Part shown: piece by piece, positions 45,267-54,565 of the stretch
Layout of the letters: every line of letters begins with the position of its first letter
How positions within the stretch are numbered: position 1 is the stretch's first letter
Source of the DNA: Polaribacter sp.
GTDB lineage: Bacteria > Bacteroidota > Bacteroidia > Flavobacteriales > Flavobacteriaceae
Direction of reading: 5' to 3'
NCBI RefSeq assembly: GCF_024639685.1
Contig: NZ_JAHEHX010000019.1
Span: 124,001 to 188,000 of the forward strand
Length of the DNA stretch: 64,000 nucleotides
Position numbers and translations under genes: made by a program
The notes under the pieces: model-generated
The model's input: the letters and a program-made list of their open reading frames with translations, nothing else
Databases searched by the model: none
What the model was told of the DNA's origin: nothing

Positions 45267-47705
45267 ATGAAGTTTTGCAATATATTTCTTTTAAACCTCT
45301 TTCTTTTTAGTGCGTCAATTGTAGCACAAACAACAACGTATAGAGCAGAAAAAGAAAAAAAGCACAATCTAATTCACACAAAATTAAACGTAGATTTTAA
45401 TTTTGATGATAAAACTATGAATGGTGAAGCATGGATAACAGCTAAACCCCATTTTTACGCAACTAATACAATAGCTTTAGATGCAAATGCAATGCTTATT
45501 CATGAAGTTTCTTTGAATAACAAAGTACTTTCTTATGATTATAATGAGTATGTTTTAGAAATAGAATTGCCAAAAACATATACAAAAAACGAAGAATTTA
45601 CCATTTATATAAAATATACAGCAAGACCGGAAAAAGTAAAAGATGAAGGAGTTAAAGCCATTACAGACGCAAAAGGTTTGTATTTTATAAATGCTGATGG
45701 TAAACAAAAGAATAAATCTATTCAAATTTGGACACAAGGTGAAACTCAAGCAAATTCTGCTTGGTTCCCCACAATAGATGCTCCAAATCAAAAGATGACT
45801 CAAGAGCTATTTATTACGGTGCCTAATAAATACCAAACATTATCTAATGGAACTTTGGTAAATCAAACTAAAAAAGGCAATAATAGGACAGATTATTGGA
45901 AGCAAGATAAAAAACATGCTCCTTATTTAGCTTTTATAGGGGTTGGAGAATTTGCAATCATAGAAGATAATTACAAAAACATTCCGGTAAATTATTATGT
46001 AGAAAAAGAATATGCGCCTTATGCTAAAGATATTTTTGGATTAACACCAGAAATGATTGGGTTCTTCTCAGAAAAGTTAGGTGTAGATTATCCTTGGGCT
46101 AAATACAGCCAAATTGTAGTTAAAGATTATGTTTCAGGAGCTATGGAGAATACAACTGCAGTGGTTCATGATGAGCAAGCTTATCAGAAGCCTGGGCAAT
46201 TAATCGATAATAATTTACAAGAAAACAACATTGCCCATGAAATTTTTCATCATTGGTTTGGTAATTTAGTAACTTCAGAAAGCTGGTCTAACTTAACGTT
46301 AAACGAGTCTTTTGCTAATTACGGAGAGTATTTATGGAGAGCACATAAATATGGTAAAACTGACGCTGAAATGCATTACTATGAACAAGTAGAAGCGTAT
46401 AAAAATGGTCAAAATCAAGATAAAAATTTAGTTCGTTTTACATATGATGAAAGAGAAGAATTGTTCGATTTAGTGAGTTATAATAAAGGTGGCGCAATTT
46501 TGCACATGCTTAGAACTTATTTAGGGGATGATGCTTTTTTTCAAGGATTAAAAATGTATTTAGAAACGTATAAATATGATACTGCAGAAGTACACCAATT
46601 ACGTTTAATATTTGAGAAAATTACTGGTCAAGATTTAAATTGGTTTTTTAATCAGTGGTATTTTGGAGCCAACCATCCTAATATTGAAATTTCTTATGAT
46701 TACAATACGTTAAGAAAAACAGTTACAGTAAACATAAAACAAATACAAACTCAAACATTTAAGTTTCCTTTTGTTATTGATATTTTTGAAGGTTCTAAAA
46801 AAACAAGACATACCGTATTTGTAGCATCTAATGATGCATCTTTTACCTTTTCTTATAACAAGCAGCCTAATTTAATTCAAGTAAATGCTGATAACGTTTT
46901 GGTTTGTAATCTTTATGAAAATAAGATTTTAAGCGAATATATTTTTCAATTGAAGAATGCAGATAATTTTGCTCATAGAAGAGAAGCACTATTTCAAGTA
47001 GCTTCTAAACAAGATGATAAAAATGCATTTAATGCTATTGTAAATGCCTTAGATGATGATGCTTATAAAATTAGAATATTAGCTTTACAGCAGATAGATT
47101 TAATTAATAAATTTTCTAAAAAAGATGCTATTCGTAAAATTATGAGAATGGCTAATAATGACGATAAAACATTAGTACAAGCAGAAGCTCTAAGTACTTT
47201 AGGGAAGTTAACAGACCCAGAATTAAAGCCAATTTTCGAAAAAGCTTTACAAAGCGAATCGTATTCTGTGTTGGGTAAAGCTTTAGTATCTATGTATTAT
47301 ATAGATAAGTCTTTGGCCATTAAAAAATCTAAAGAATTACCAGATGAAGTTCGTAAAATTTTGGCAACACCATTAACTAGAATCTTTATTGAGGCTAAAG
47401 ACGAATCAGAATTGCCTTTTGTTGCAAGAAGCGTGGTTTCTGGAATGTTCTTAGCTAATGATGATACAGCTAAGGCTTTATATCAAAAAGCTTTTGATCT
47501 AATTGCTGTAAGTAATAATATAGAGGCTATTCAGAATTTGGTAGATGATATGGTTGTAAAAGGTAAACAATACACAGGTTTTAATTTTGATAAAGTGATG
47601 ATTAATTTAATGCGTAAAATGATTGATCAGCAAAAGAAAGAAAGTAAGCCTAACTATTTAAGAAATATAGAAATAATTAAAACTGCAATGGCTAAACTAT
47701 TGTAA
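45267..47705 (+). CDS. M1-family aminopeptidase
   Basis: This 812-residue exported metallopeptidase has a signal peptide (about 1-20, ending IVAQ). A beta-rich N-terminal domain comes next, then the substrate motif SGAMENTTAVVHD and the zinc site NIAHEIFHHWFGNLV with the third ligand in LNESFANYGEY (HExxH-x18-E, about residue 322-345). The Tyr-containing segment is near SYNKGGAILHMLRTYLG. The C-terminal 280 residues or so form HEAT-like helical repeats (NADNFAHRREALFQVAS, VQAEALSTLGKLTDPELK). It removes N-terminal residues from peptides in the periplasm. It follows the ECF terminator and seems to have its own promoter. Confidence 0.93.
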   Translation: MKFCNIFLLNLFLFSASIVAQTTTYRAEKEKKHNLIHTKLNVDFNFDDKTMNGEAWITAKPHFYATNTIALDANAMLIHEVSLNNKVLSYDYNEYVLEIELPKTYTKNEEFTIYIKYTARPEKVKDEGVKAITDAKGLYFINADGKQKNKSIQIWTQGETQANSAWFPTIDAPNQKMTQELFITVPNKYQTLSNGTLVNQTKKGNNRTDYWKQDKKHAPYLAFIGVGEFAIIEDNYKNIPVNYYVEKEYAPYAKDIFGLTPEMIGFFSEKLGVDYPWAKYSQIVVKDYVSGAMENTTAVVHDEQAYQKPGQLIDNNLQENNIAHEIFHHWFGNLVTSESWSNLTLNESFANYGEYLWRAHKYGKTDAEMHYYEQVEAYKNGQNQDKNLVRFTYDEREELFDLVSYNKGGAILHMLRTYLGDDAFFQGLKMYLETYKYDTAEVHQLRLIFEKITGQDLNWFFNQWYFGANHPNIEISYDYNTLRKTVTVNIKQIQTQTFKFPFVIDIFEGSKKTRHTVFVASNDASFTFSYNKQPNLIQVNADNVLVCNLYENKILSEYIFQLKNADNFAHRREALFQVASKQDDKNAFNAIVNALDDDAYKIRILALQQIDLINKFSKKDAIRKIMRMANNDDKTLVQAEALSTLGKLTDPELKPIFEKALQSESYSVLGKALVSMYYIDKSLAIKKSKELPDEVRKILATPLTRIFIEAKDESELPFVARSVVSGMFLANDDTAKALYQKAFDLIAVSNNIEAIQNLVDDMVVKGKQYTGFNFDKVMINLMRKMIDQQKKESKPNYLRNIEIIKTAMAKLL

Positions 47706-47970
47706 GCGTTTAAGAATTGTTAGATATCCATTCTGCAGCTTGTGGCCATAATTCTTTTTTAAATTTTAATATACTACTGTGTTCATAATTTTCTAAGTTT
47801 TCTATTTCTTTAGCAGGATAGAATAACTTTTTTTAAAAAAGGTAATTAAAGATTTTTATTTTAAAATATATTATGAATTAATATGTATACTTGCCTATGA
47901 TTTGGTTATTCATATTTTCAAAGTGCAATTGTTTCTGGATCATTAGTGGTAAGATGGATCAAATCTTCCA
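47706..47970. other. 265-base region with gene remnants
   Basis: Between the aminopeptidase and the HAD gene lies DNA that seems to have coded once. A minus-strand tail of about 39 codons is listed separately. Around 47880-47960 there are only very short minus-strand frames (for example one of 21 codons beginning MIQKQLHF). I identify none of them. Confidence 0.4.
47710..47831 (-). pseudogene. C-terminal remnant of an unidentified protein
   Basis: In the minus strand the frame ending at 47710-47712 reads LFYPAKEIENLENYEHSSIL, then KFKKELWPQAAEWISNNS and stop. It has protein-like composition (amphipathic helix, aromatic residues) but no start, and a TAA precedes it in frame. It looks like the tail of a hydrolase- or transferase-type protein whose body has been lost; I cannot name the family. 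Confidence 0.35.
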
Positions 47971-48630
47971 TCAAAATAACTCAGATTTTAAGCTTGAAAA
48001 ACTATCAGTAATAAGATTTGCATTTTCTAAGGTTTGGTCTTCAGTCATCGGATTTTGATAACCTACTACAAAAATACCAGCATCATTTGCAGCTCTTATG
48101 CCATTGTCAGAATCTTCAATTACGATGCAATTTTTTTTAGGTACTTCACTTAAAATTGCTGCTTTTTCAAAAATTTCAGGATTAGGTTTAGACTCCTTTA
48201 AATCTGCTCCACTAATTTTTCCCTTAAAATATTGATGAAGATTAAACCTTGTAAAAACTCTATTAATATTAATCATTGCAGAAGATGAGGCTAATACTAA
48301 TGTAATTTGATTATTGTATAAATGTTTTATTAAATCTTCCACACCACTTACTAGATGAAGAGTAGGATCATTCTCAAAGAAATTTACATATCTCTTTCTT
48401 TTATCTAAAACCAAATCTTCTGGATTTAAATCTAACTTAAAATGATGTATCAATTTTTGAAAAGCGTTTATAGTAGAAGAGCCAGTTAAAGTTTTATACA
48501 ATTTGTCAGAAACGTTAACCCCAATTGAATTAAATGTTTCATAGTATGCTTTTTTATGAATTTCTTCAGAGTCAATAATAACTCCGTCCATATCGAAAAT
48601 CACACAATGTATTGGCTCTAGAAGCTTCAT
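47971..48630 (-). CDS. HAD-family phosphatase, beta-phosphoglucomutase-like
   Basis: This 219-residue HAD hydrolase has motif I FDMDGVIIDSEEIHKKAY (nucleophile Asp about 12, with a cap domain inserted after it), motif II LVLASSSAM, motif III Lys in ESKPNPEIFEKAA and motif IV IEDSDNGIRAANDAG. The DMDGVIIDSE form and cap resemble beta-phosphoglucomutase and sugar-phosphate phosphatases. Substrate cannot be fixed. It stands in a run of minus-strand genes with the DCC-family gene 74 bases upstream of it. Confidence 0.88.
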   Translation of the reverse strand: MKLLEPIHCVIFDMDGVIIDSEEIHKKAYYETFNSIGVNVSDKLYKTLTGSSTINAFQKLIHHFKLDLNPEDLVLDKRKRYVNFFENDPTLHLVSGVEDLIKHLYNNQITLVLASSSAMININRVFTRFNLHQYFKGKISGADLKESKPNPEIFEKAAILSEVPKKNCIVIEDSDNGIRAANDAGIFVVGYQNPMTEDQTLENANLITDSFSSLKSELF

Positions 48631-48704
48631 TTAAGAACTATTTTTTTCAAATCACAATTTCTAAAAAAAATACTGAAAGACCATAACTACTTCATACTAT
48701 TTTT

Positions 48705-49118
48705 TTAAATAAATTTATCTTTGAAAGAGGAGTTTGGTAAATCACACTGCTCTTTTTTTCCAAACCATTGGTATCTTTTTTCGGCAATAAAATCATAGAC
48801 AAAATCTCTAAACCATTTTGGTAAAATCAAAAAAACTATAGAAATCAACCAAAACCCGCCCAGTTCTTTAGCTATAAGTAATGCTGCAGAAGATTTTAGC
48901 TCATACGTAATGTTTGGTTCGTAGAGTATAATTGAATCTATTTTAGAGGTATTAATACCCAGATGTTTTATGATTTTTTTTCCAGACTCGGAATCTAAAG
49001 CTGCAAATACAAAAACATTCCTTTTGTCATGTTTAATAATTGTTAATACAGCATTATTACACAAGTTACAAATACCATCAAAAAGAATTATTTTTTTGTC
49101 TTTAGAAATGTTGTCCAT
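48705..49118 (-). CDS. DCC-family thiol-disulfide oxidoreductase-like protein (DUF393)
   Basis: This protein of 137 residues begins MDNISKDKKIILFDGICNLC. It has the DxxCxxC signature (FDGICNLCNNAV) that names the DCC family, followed by FAALDSESGKKIIKHLG, the central TYELKSSAALLIAKELGG and the C-terminal FIAEKRYQWFGKKEQCDLP. The fold is predicted thioredoxin-like. I start at 49118; an upstream in-frame ATG at 49232 would add 38 atypical residues and would overlap the candidate ECF promoter of the exporter operon. Role unknown. Confidence 0.83.
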   Translation of the reverse strand: MDNISKDKKIILFDGICNLCNNAVLTIIKHDKRNVFVFAALDSESGKKIIKHLGINTSKIDSIILYEPNITYELKSSAALLIAKELGGFWLISIVFLILPKWFRDFVYDFIAEKRYQWFGKKEQCDLPNSSFKDKFI

Positions 49119-49216
49119 TTTTTCTGGATTTACTGCTAATTTAAGATTTTTTTCAAACCAATAATTTATAAATTTTAACTTATTTATTGAATAAATAAAA
49201 ACTTTTTTAATTTTTA

Positions 49217-49243
49217 TGTAACATTCATACATCTAATCCGTCT
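49217..49243 (+). promoter_or_regulatory. Candidate ECF sigma promoter of the ABC exporter operon
   Basis: TGTAAC (49217-49222), 16 bases, then CGTCTT (from 49239), 97 bases before the ATG at 49336. The CGTCTTA end is identical to that of the sigma operon promoter. It places the exporter under the ECF factor encoded 6 kb upstream. Confidence 0.6.
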
Positions 49244-49335
49244 TATGGTTGTAATAGTATAGCACAGGCTTTTAACAAAAAATTAATGAGAGTTTCTAAT
49301 CGCTTTCAATACTTTAGTATAAAATTAATCAACCC

Positions 49336-50028
49336 ATGATAAAAATAGAAAAACTACATAAATCTTATCCAATTGGAAAAGACTCTTTACACGTTTTAAA
49401 AGGTATTGATTTACACATTAAAGAAGGAGAATTTGTTTCTATTATGGGGTCTTCAGGTTCAGGAAAATCAACTTTATTGAATATAGTTGGTTTGTTAGAT
49501 ATTCATGATGAAGGTCATTATTATCTAAATGGGCAGTTAATAAAAGATATGAACGAGAAGAAAGCAGCATTACTTAGAAATAAGTTTTTAGGCTTTGTCT
49601 TTCAGTCGTTTAATTTAATATCTTACAAAACAGCTTTAGAAAATGTTGCATTACCATTGTATTATAAAGGAATGGGAAGAAAAGAACGTTTACAAGTAGC
49701 TTTAGATTATTTAGAAAAAGTAGGCTTAAAAGATTGGGCTAATCATTTACCTAATGAACTTTCTGGAGGTCAGAAACAGCGTGTTGCAATTGCAAGAGCT
49801 TTGGTTACAAAACCGAAAGTTGTTTTAGCAGATGAGCCAACAGGAGCTTTAGATTCTACAACAACAGATTCTGTAATGGATTTATTAAAAGACATTAATA
49901 ATGAAGGAATGACGGTTTTCGTGATTACTCACGAAGAAGAAGTTGCAGAACAAACCAAAAGAATTGTTCGTTTAAAAGATGGTGTAATTATTAGTGACGA
50001 ATTTACAAAAGCTTCTAAAGCAGTCTAA
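49336..50028 (+). CDS. ABC transporter ATP-binding protein (MacB/LolD type)
   Basis: This 230-residue ATPase has Walker A MGSSGSGKSTLLN (about residue 37), the Q-loop FVFQSFNLISYKTALENV, signature LSGGQKQRVAIARAL, Walker B VVLADEPTGALD and the switch VITHEEEVAEQTKR. These are the features of the MacB/LolD/FtsE group of mechanotransmission transporters. Two FtsX-like permease genes follow at 3 and 2 bases distance and an HlyD-type adaptor gene after them, so the four form an exporter operon. The ECF-type promoter lies 97 bases upstream. Confidence 0.94.
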   Translation: MIKIEKLHKSYPIGKDSLHVLKGIDLHIKEGEFVSIMGSSGSGKSTLLNIVGLLDIHDEGHYYLNGQLIKDMNEKKAALLRNKFLGFVFQSFNLISYKTALENVALPLYYKGMGRKERLQVALDYLEKVGLKDWANHLPNELSGGQKQRVAIARALVTKPKVVLADEPTGALDSTTTDSVMDLLKDINNEGMTVFVITHEEEVAEQTKRIVRLKDGVIISDEFTKASKAV

Positions 50029-50031
50029 ATT

Positions 50032-51264
50032 ATGTTTGATATAGATCGTTGGAGAGAAATTTTTCAAAGCATTAACAAAAACAGATTACGTTCAGTAATG
50101 TCTGGCTTTACTGTTGCATTCGCTATTTTATTATTTACATTACTTTTTGGTATTGTAAGTGGTTTAAGTAATACGTTTACAGAAGCATTTGCAGATGATG
50201 CACAGAATGCAATGTTTGTAAGAGTTTGGAAAACTACCAAACCTTATAAAGGGTTACAAACAGGAAGAACTATACAACTTAGAAATGGAGATTATAATTA
50301 TGTAAATGATACTTATGGTAACAAAATACAATATAAATCTTCACGTATTTACAAAAACTTTAATCTAAAATATAAAAATGAGGCTGGTAATTACAGTGTA
50401 ATGGCTGTTAACCCAGATCATCAGTTTTTAGAAAAAACAATCATTGACGAGGGAAGATATATTAACGAAAGAGATTTAAAAAATAAATCTAAGGTAATTG
50501 TAATTGGTAGATTAGTTAAAGAGGATTTATTTGGACAAAAGCCAGCTTTAGGTAAACGTTTAAATGTAAATGGAAGTTCGTATTTAATTGTAGGTGTATT
50601 TTCTGATGAAGGTGGTGATAATGAAGAGCGAAAGGCGTTTATGCCTTTAACTACAGCTCAAATGATTTATGGGAATAACGATTATATCAGTCAAATTGCA
50701 TTAGGGTATAACCCGAAATTGAATTTAGACGAAGCTGTTGCGTTTGGAAATCAAATGGAACGAGATTTAAGAAATAAAATGAATATTCATCCAGATGATC
50801 AAAGTGCACTGTCAGTCCAAAATATGGCTGAAGCAAACAAGGGAGTAGGACAATTTATGGGAATATTATATGCTATTGTAATTTTAGTAGGTTCAGGAAC
50901 TTTAGTTGCTGGTATTATAGGAATATCTAATATCATGATTTTTGTTATTAAAGAACGTACCAAAGAGTTTGGAATACGTAAAGCTTTAGGAGCAAAACCT
51001 TCATCTATAGTTGGTATTGTAGTACAAGAAACAGTTTTGATAACCACTTTAGCAGGTTATTTAGGATTATCTCTCGGCACCTATATTTTAAGTTTAATAG
51101 GAGATAGTTTAGAGGAAGATTATTTTATTAAAGACCCAAATGTTAGCACAGGTATTGTTATTGGAGCAACTGTGGTATTAATTATATCGGGTTTACTTGC
51201 AAGTTATATACCTGCAAAAAAGGCGGCAAATATTAAACCTATTGTAGCATTAAGAGCAGATTAA
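50032..51264 (+). CDS. ABC transporter permease with MacB periplasmic domain (first)
   Basis: This 410-residue permease has one N-terminal membrane helix (about 20-42). The MacB_PCD-type periplasmic domain spans about 45-265. Three C-terminal helices (about 280-305, 330-355 and 370-395) complete the FtsX layout. The segment IVIKERTKEFGIRKALGAKP is the coupling-helix signature of the family. It pairs with the second permease (same topology, clearly diverged in sequence), giving a heterodimer. It is separated from the ATPase gene by three bases. Confidence 0.92.
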   Translation: MFDIDRWREIFQSINKNRLRSVMSGFTVAFAILLFTLLFGIVSGLSNTFTEAFADDAQNAMFVRVWKTTKPYKGLQTGRTIQLRNGDYNYVNDTYGNKIQYKSSRIYKNFNLKYKNEAGNYSVMAVNPDHQFLEKTIIDEGRYINERDLKNKSKVIVIGRLVKEDLFGQKPALGKRLNVNGSSYLIVGVFSDEGGDNEERKAFMPLTTAQMIYGNNDYISQIALGYNPKLNLDEAVAFGNQMERDLRNKMNIHPDDQSALSVQNMAEANKGVGQFMGILYAIVILVGSGTLVAGIIGISNIMIFVIKERTKEFGIRKALGAKPSSIVGIVVQETVLITTLAGYLGLSLGTYILSLIGDSLEEDYFIKDPNVSTGIVIGATVVLIISGLLASYIPAKKAANIKPIVALRAD

Positions 51265-51266
51265 CT

Positions 51267-52511
51267 ATGAGATTTTTATTTGATTCAGATACTTGGCAAG
51301 AAATTTATGGAAGTATTCGTAAGAATAGAGTGCGAACTGCAATTACAATTATTGGTGTATTGTGGGGTATCTTTCTTTTAGTTGTTTTGTTAGGAGCTGC
51401 TAGAGGTGTAGATAATGGTTTCAAGAAAATTTTTGGAGACTTTGCAACAAATAGTGTCTTTGTTTGGACACAAGCTACAGACACACCATTTAAAGGATTT
51501 CAAGAAGGACGTAGATTTCGTCTTAAAATGAATGATATTGAGGCGTTAAAATCAGAATATCAAGAAGAAATTAAGTTTTTAGCTCCAAGAAACCAAACTA
51601 ATAATTTAATCGTACATGATTTTAAATCAGGTAATTTTCAAGTAAGTGGAGATTACCCAATTTTAGATCAAATTCAAAAGAAAAAACTTATTGTAGGTCG
51701 TTTTATTAACGAAAATGATATTCTATCAACAGCTAAGGTTACTGTGATTTCTGAAAATATGTACAAACAATTGTTTGATAAAGGAGAAAAACCAATTGGA
51801 GAGTACATTAAAATTAATAGTATCAATTACAAAGTTGTAGGTGTATATGGACCTTCGAATGGAATTGACTTGGATGGAGATACAGCGTTCATACCTTTCA
51901 CGACCTTTAAACGCGTATATAATACTGCTAATAATATTGATTGGATGGTTATAACAGCTAATCCAGGCATAGATATTGAGCAAATGGAAAGCGATGTAAT
52001 CTTAACTTTAAAGAATTTACATAATGTTCATCCAGAAGATAAAAGAGCTTTTGGTTCATTTAATTTAGGTGTTCAAATAGCCAAAGTAACAGGGTTTTTA
52101 ACAGGTTTGCAATTTATGACATGGTTTGTTGGTATTGCAACCTTAATTGCAGGAGTATTTGCAATTGGTAATATTTTATTAATCACTGTAAAAGAAAGAA
52201 CACAAGAAATTGGAATTCGAAGAGCTCTAGGAGCAACTCCAAAAAGTATACGTCAACAAATTATATTAGAATCTGTTTTCTTAACAACAGTAGCAGGGAT
52301 GTTGGGTATTATATTTGGAAGTTTTATTTTGTTTATAATCGATGCCACTTTTGGGCAAGGAGATGATGCAGCATTAATAAATCCTACTGTAAATATTCCA
52401 ATAATCATTATAGCATTCGTAACACTAATTGTTTTAGGAACCTTAATAGGGCTTATACCTGCACATATGGCAACGCTTGTTAGACCAATAGAAGCATTAA
52501 GAGAAGAATAA
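51267..52511 (+). CDS. ABC transporter permease with MacB periplasmic domain (second)
   Basis: This 414-residue protein has the same four-helix FtsX/MacB layout as its neighbour: a first helix at about 18-42, a large periplasmic domain to about 275, and three C-terminal helices. The coupling segment is TVKERTQEIGIRRALGATP. The beginning (FDSDTWQEIYGSIRKNRVRTAITIIGVLWGI) parallels that of the first permease. Two bases separate the genes. Together they probably export a peptide, lipid-linked molecule or toxic compound; the cargo cannot be predicted. Confidence 0.92.
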   Translation: MRFLFDSDTWQEIYGSIRKNRVRTAITIIGVLWGIFLLVVLLGAARGVDNGFKKIFGDFATNSVFVWTQATDTPFKGFQEGRRFRLKMNDIEALKSEYQEEIKFLAPRNQTNNLIVHDFKSGNFQVSGDYPILDQIQKKKLIVGRFINENDILSTAKVTVISENMYKQLFDKGEKPIGEYIKINSINYKVVGVYGPSNGIDLDGDTAFIPFTTFKRVYNTANNIDWMVITANPGIDIEQMESDVILTLKNLHNVHPEDKRAFGSFNLGVQIAKVTGFLTGLQFMTWFVGIATLIAGVFAIGNILLITVKERTQEIGIRRALGATPKSIRQQIILESVFLTTVAGMLGIIFGSFILFIIDATFGQGDDAALINPTVNIPIIIIAFVTLIVLGTLIGLIPAHMATLVRPIEALREE

Positions 52512-52528
52512 ATAATCAACTAAAAATC

Positions 52529-53641
52529 ATGAGTAAAAGAGCGAAAATTATTTTAATTGTAATCGGATTATTATTTGTAGTAGCCTTAATTTGGTTCGGA
52601 AAAAAGAATAAAAAGAGTATTGTTGAGTACGAAACAGAATCTGCATTTAAAACTACAATAGTTAAAAAAACGGTAGCTACTGGTAAAGTAACACCTTTAG
52701 AGGAAATTGAAATTAAGCCACAAATAACAGGTATAATAGATAAAATAATGTTACTAGAAGGCTCTAAGGTTAAAAAGGGCGATTTAATTGCGACTGTAAG
52801 AGTTGTACCTAATGAGCAATCATTAATAAGTGCAAAAGGTAGAGTTAACAATATTAAAATTAGATTAGATAATGCTAAAATTCAGTATGATAGAAACAAA
52901 AATCTATTTGATAAAGGTGTTATTTCTCGTCAAGAATTTGAAAATGTAGAGTTAACTTACGATCAAGCAAAGCAAGATTTAAAAAATGCTCAGAATGATT
53001 ATTTAATCATTAAAAGAGGTTCTGCAGGCACAGGTGGTTCAGCCAACACAAACATTATCGCTCAAATTTCTGGAACTATTTTAGAAATTCCTGTTAAAGA
53101 AGGAGATCAAGTAATACAGTCTAATAACTTTAATGCAGGTACAACAATTGCTTCTATTGCAGATATGAGTAAAATGATTTTTGAAGGTAAGGTTGATGAG
53201 TCTGAAGTTGGAAAACTTAAAAACGGTGCTGATATAGAAGTTTCAATAGGTGCTATAGAAGGTAAAAAATTCCCAGCAAAATTAAACTTTATTGCTCCTA
53301 AAGGAACAGAAGAAGCAGGTGCTGTGCAGTTTAAAATTAAAGCAGATGTATCTTTAGATGACAACTACTTTATTAGAGCTGGTTATAGTGCAAATGCAGA
53401 TATTGTATTAGAGAAAAAAGACAGTGTTTTATCTATTAAAGAAGCTTTATTAAAGTTCGATAATAAAACTGAAGAGCCATATGTAGAAGTAAAAACTGGT
53501 GAGGGTACTTTTGAAAGAAAGACTTTAAAGTTAGGTACTTCTGATGGTGTTAATGTAGAGGTTTTAGAAGGAATTACTATAGATGATGAAATCAAGATTT
53601 GGAACAAAACTTCTGGAGTTAAAGAAGTAGGTAACAACTAA
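52529..53641 (+). CDS. Periplasmic adaptor (HlyD/MacA type) of the exporter
   Basis: This 370-residue membrane-fusion protein has an N-terminal anchor (about 7-21), a split lipoyl domain (TGKVTPLEEIEIKPQITGII, and later ISGTILEIPVKEGDQV) and an alpha hairpin (about 95-155, LISAKGRVNNIKIRLDNAKI to FENVELTYDQAKQDLKNAQN). Beta-barrel and membrane-proximal domains follow. The adaptor would connect the ABC permeases to a TolC-type outer-membrane channel, which is not in the operon. A strong terminator ends the transcript. Confidence 0.92.
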   Translation: MSKRAKIILIVIGLLFVVALIWFGKKNKKSIVEYETESAFKTTIVKKTVATGKVTPLEEIEIKPQITGIIDKIMLLEGSKVKKGDLIATVRVVPNEQSLISAKGRVNNIKIRLDNAKIQYDRNKNLFDKGVISRQEFENVELTYDQAKQDLKNAQNDYLIIKRGSAGTGGSANTNIIAQISGTILEIPVKEGDQVIQSNNFNAGTTIASIADMSKMIFEGKVDESEVGKLKNGADIEVSIGAIEGKKFPAKLNFIAPKGTEEAGAVQFKIKADVSLDDNYFIRAGYSANADIVLEKKDSVLSIKEALLKFDNKTEEPYVEVKTGEGTFERKTLKLGTSDGVNVEVLEGITIDDEIKIWNKTSGVKEVGNN

Positions 53642-53662
53642 GATTACTACACAATATAAAAT

Positions 53663-53694
53663 AAAAAGGAACTCAATTTTGAGTTCCTTTTTTT
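53663..53694. terminator. Intrinsic terminator after the exporter operon
   Basis: AGGAACTCA (53667-53675) pairs with TGAGTTCCT (53680-53688) around a four-base loop, with an A-run before and a T-run after. It serves the exporter operon and the convergent DUF1853 gene. Confidence 0.85.
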
Positions 53695-54508
53695 AAGGCC
53701 ACCAAACAACAAAGCATTTAGAAAGTTCACCATTTTTTGATTTTATCCAAACTAAGGGTGAAAATTTTCTAAATTCGAACTCTTTTATTTTGACACTAAA
53801 ATTGGCATATGTAATCCATGAGACTTGCTCTTGAGGTTTAATTAACCAATCTTTTTTAGAGGGAATATAAAATTTAGACTTTTTAAAATACCCTAGTTCT
53901 TTACGATTAATATAAAAACCTTGTTCGCAATCAGTATTCAATTTCGTTAACTGAATATGCTGCTTAGCATAAGGTAAAAATAACTGAGCCTTAAATAAGA
54001 CCTCTTGCTTTACCTTCTCAACTTCAATGTCATATTCATCTAAATAAGGTTTACAATCATTAGAACAGAGCAGAGGTAACTGTTTCTCTTTCAGCTTATT
54101 TAACTTCTCAATAAGGGCGTCTTTTCTATTTGGTCCAATAAAATGTTCAATCTCAATTGTGCCAACTTTATCATCATACAAATAAAACTTGTAAATAATT
54201 TCTAAATGAACAGGTTTTTCGTTTCTAGTCAATAAACAATCTAGTTCTCCAAGAGTTCGTTTATCTTTTTGAATTTGTATGTTTTCTGCTAAAATACCAA
54301 CCTCTTTTATTGTTGATAAATGATAAGATACAAAGCGTTCTATATATTTTCCTAAACGTATTTTGTCATCAATATTAATATCAATTTTATGTGATATAGA
54401 ATCTAATTCAAATTGATGCAAACCAAATACTTCATACTCATTCCATAAGTTAGATGTGGCTAAATAGCCCTCATATCTTTTTTGTATTTCTTTTGTTTTA
54501 AAATCCAT
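53693..54508 (-). CDS. DUF1853 family protein
   Basis: This protein of about 271 residues begins MDFKTKEIQKRYEGYLATSN. It carries the DUF1853 features VFGLHQFELDS, a central GELDCLLTRNEKPVHLEIIYKF strand pair, and HFIGPNRKDALIEKLNKLKEKQL. The D-x-L ... H-L-E-I-x-Y-K-F pattern looks like a PD-(D/E)XK nuclease-type core, but this is my inference. I start at 54508; an upstream frame to 54592 would overlap the divergent DUF2461 gene and reads unlike the family. Function unknown. Confidence 0.8.
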   Translation of the reverse strand: MDFKTKEIQKRYEGYLATSNLWNEYEVFGLHQFELDSISHKIDINIDDKIRLGKYIERFVSYHLSTIKEVGILAENIQIQKDKRTLGELDCLLTRNEKPVHLEIIYKFYLYDDKVGTIEIEHFIGPNRKDALIEKLNKLKEKQLPLLCSNDCKPYLDEYDIEVEKVKQEVLFKAQLFLPYAKQHIQLTKLNTDCEQGFYINRKELGYFKKSKFYIPSKKDWLIKPQEQVSWITYANFSVKIKEFEFRKFSPLVWIKSKNGELSKCFVVWWP

Positions 54509-54565
54509 TTCTAATTCGAATTTACAATTTCTATTTTGTAACTTGAAATTTCTAAAGCTTATTAA

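Noticed and set aside
49119..49232. Longer DCC-family protein starting at 49232
   Set aside because: The extra 38 residues are unlike the family, and the region overlaps the ECF-type promoter of the exporter operon.
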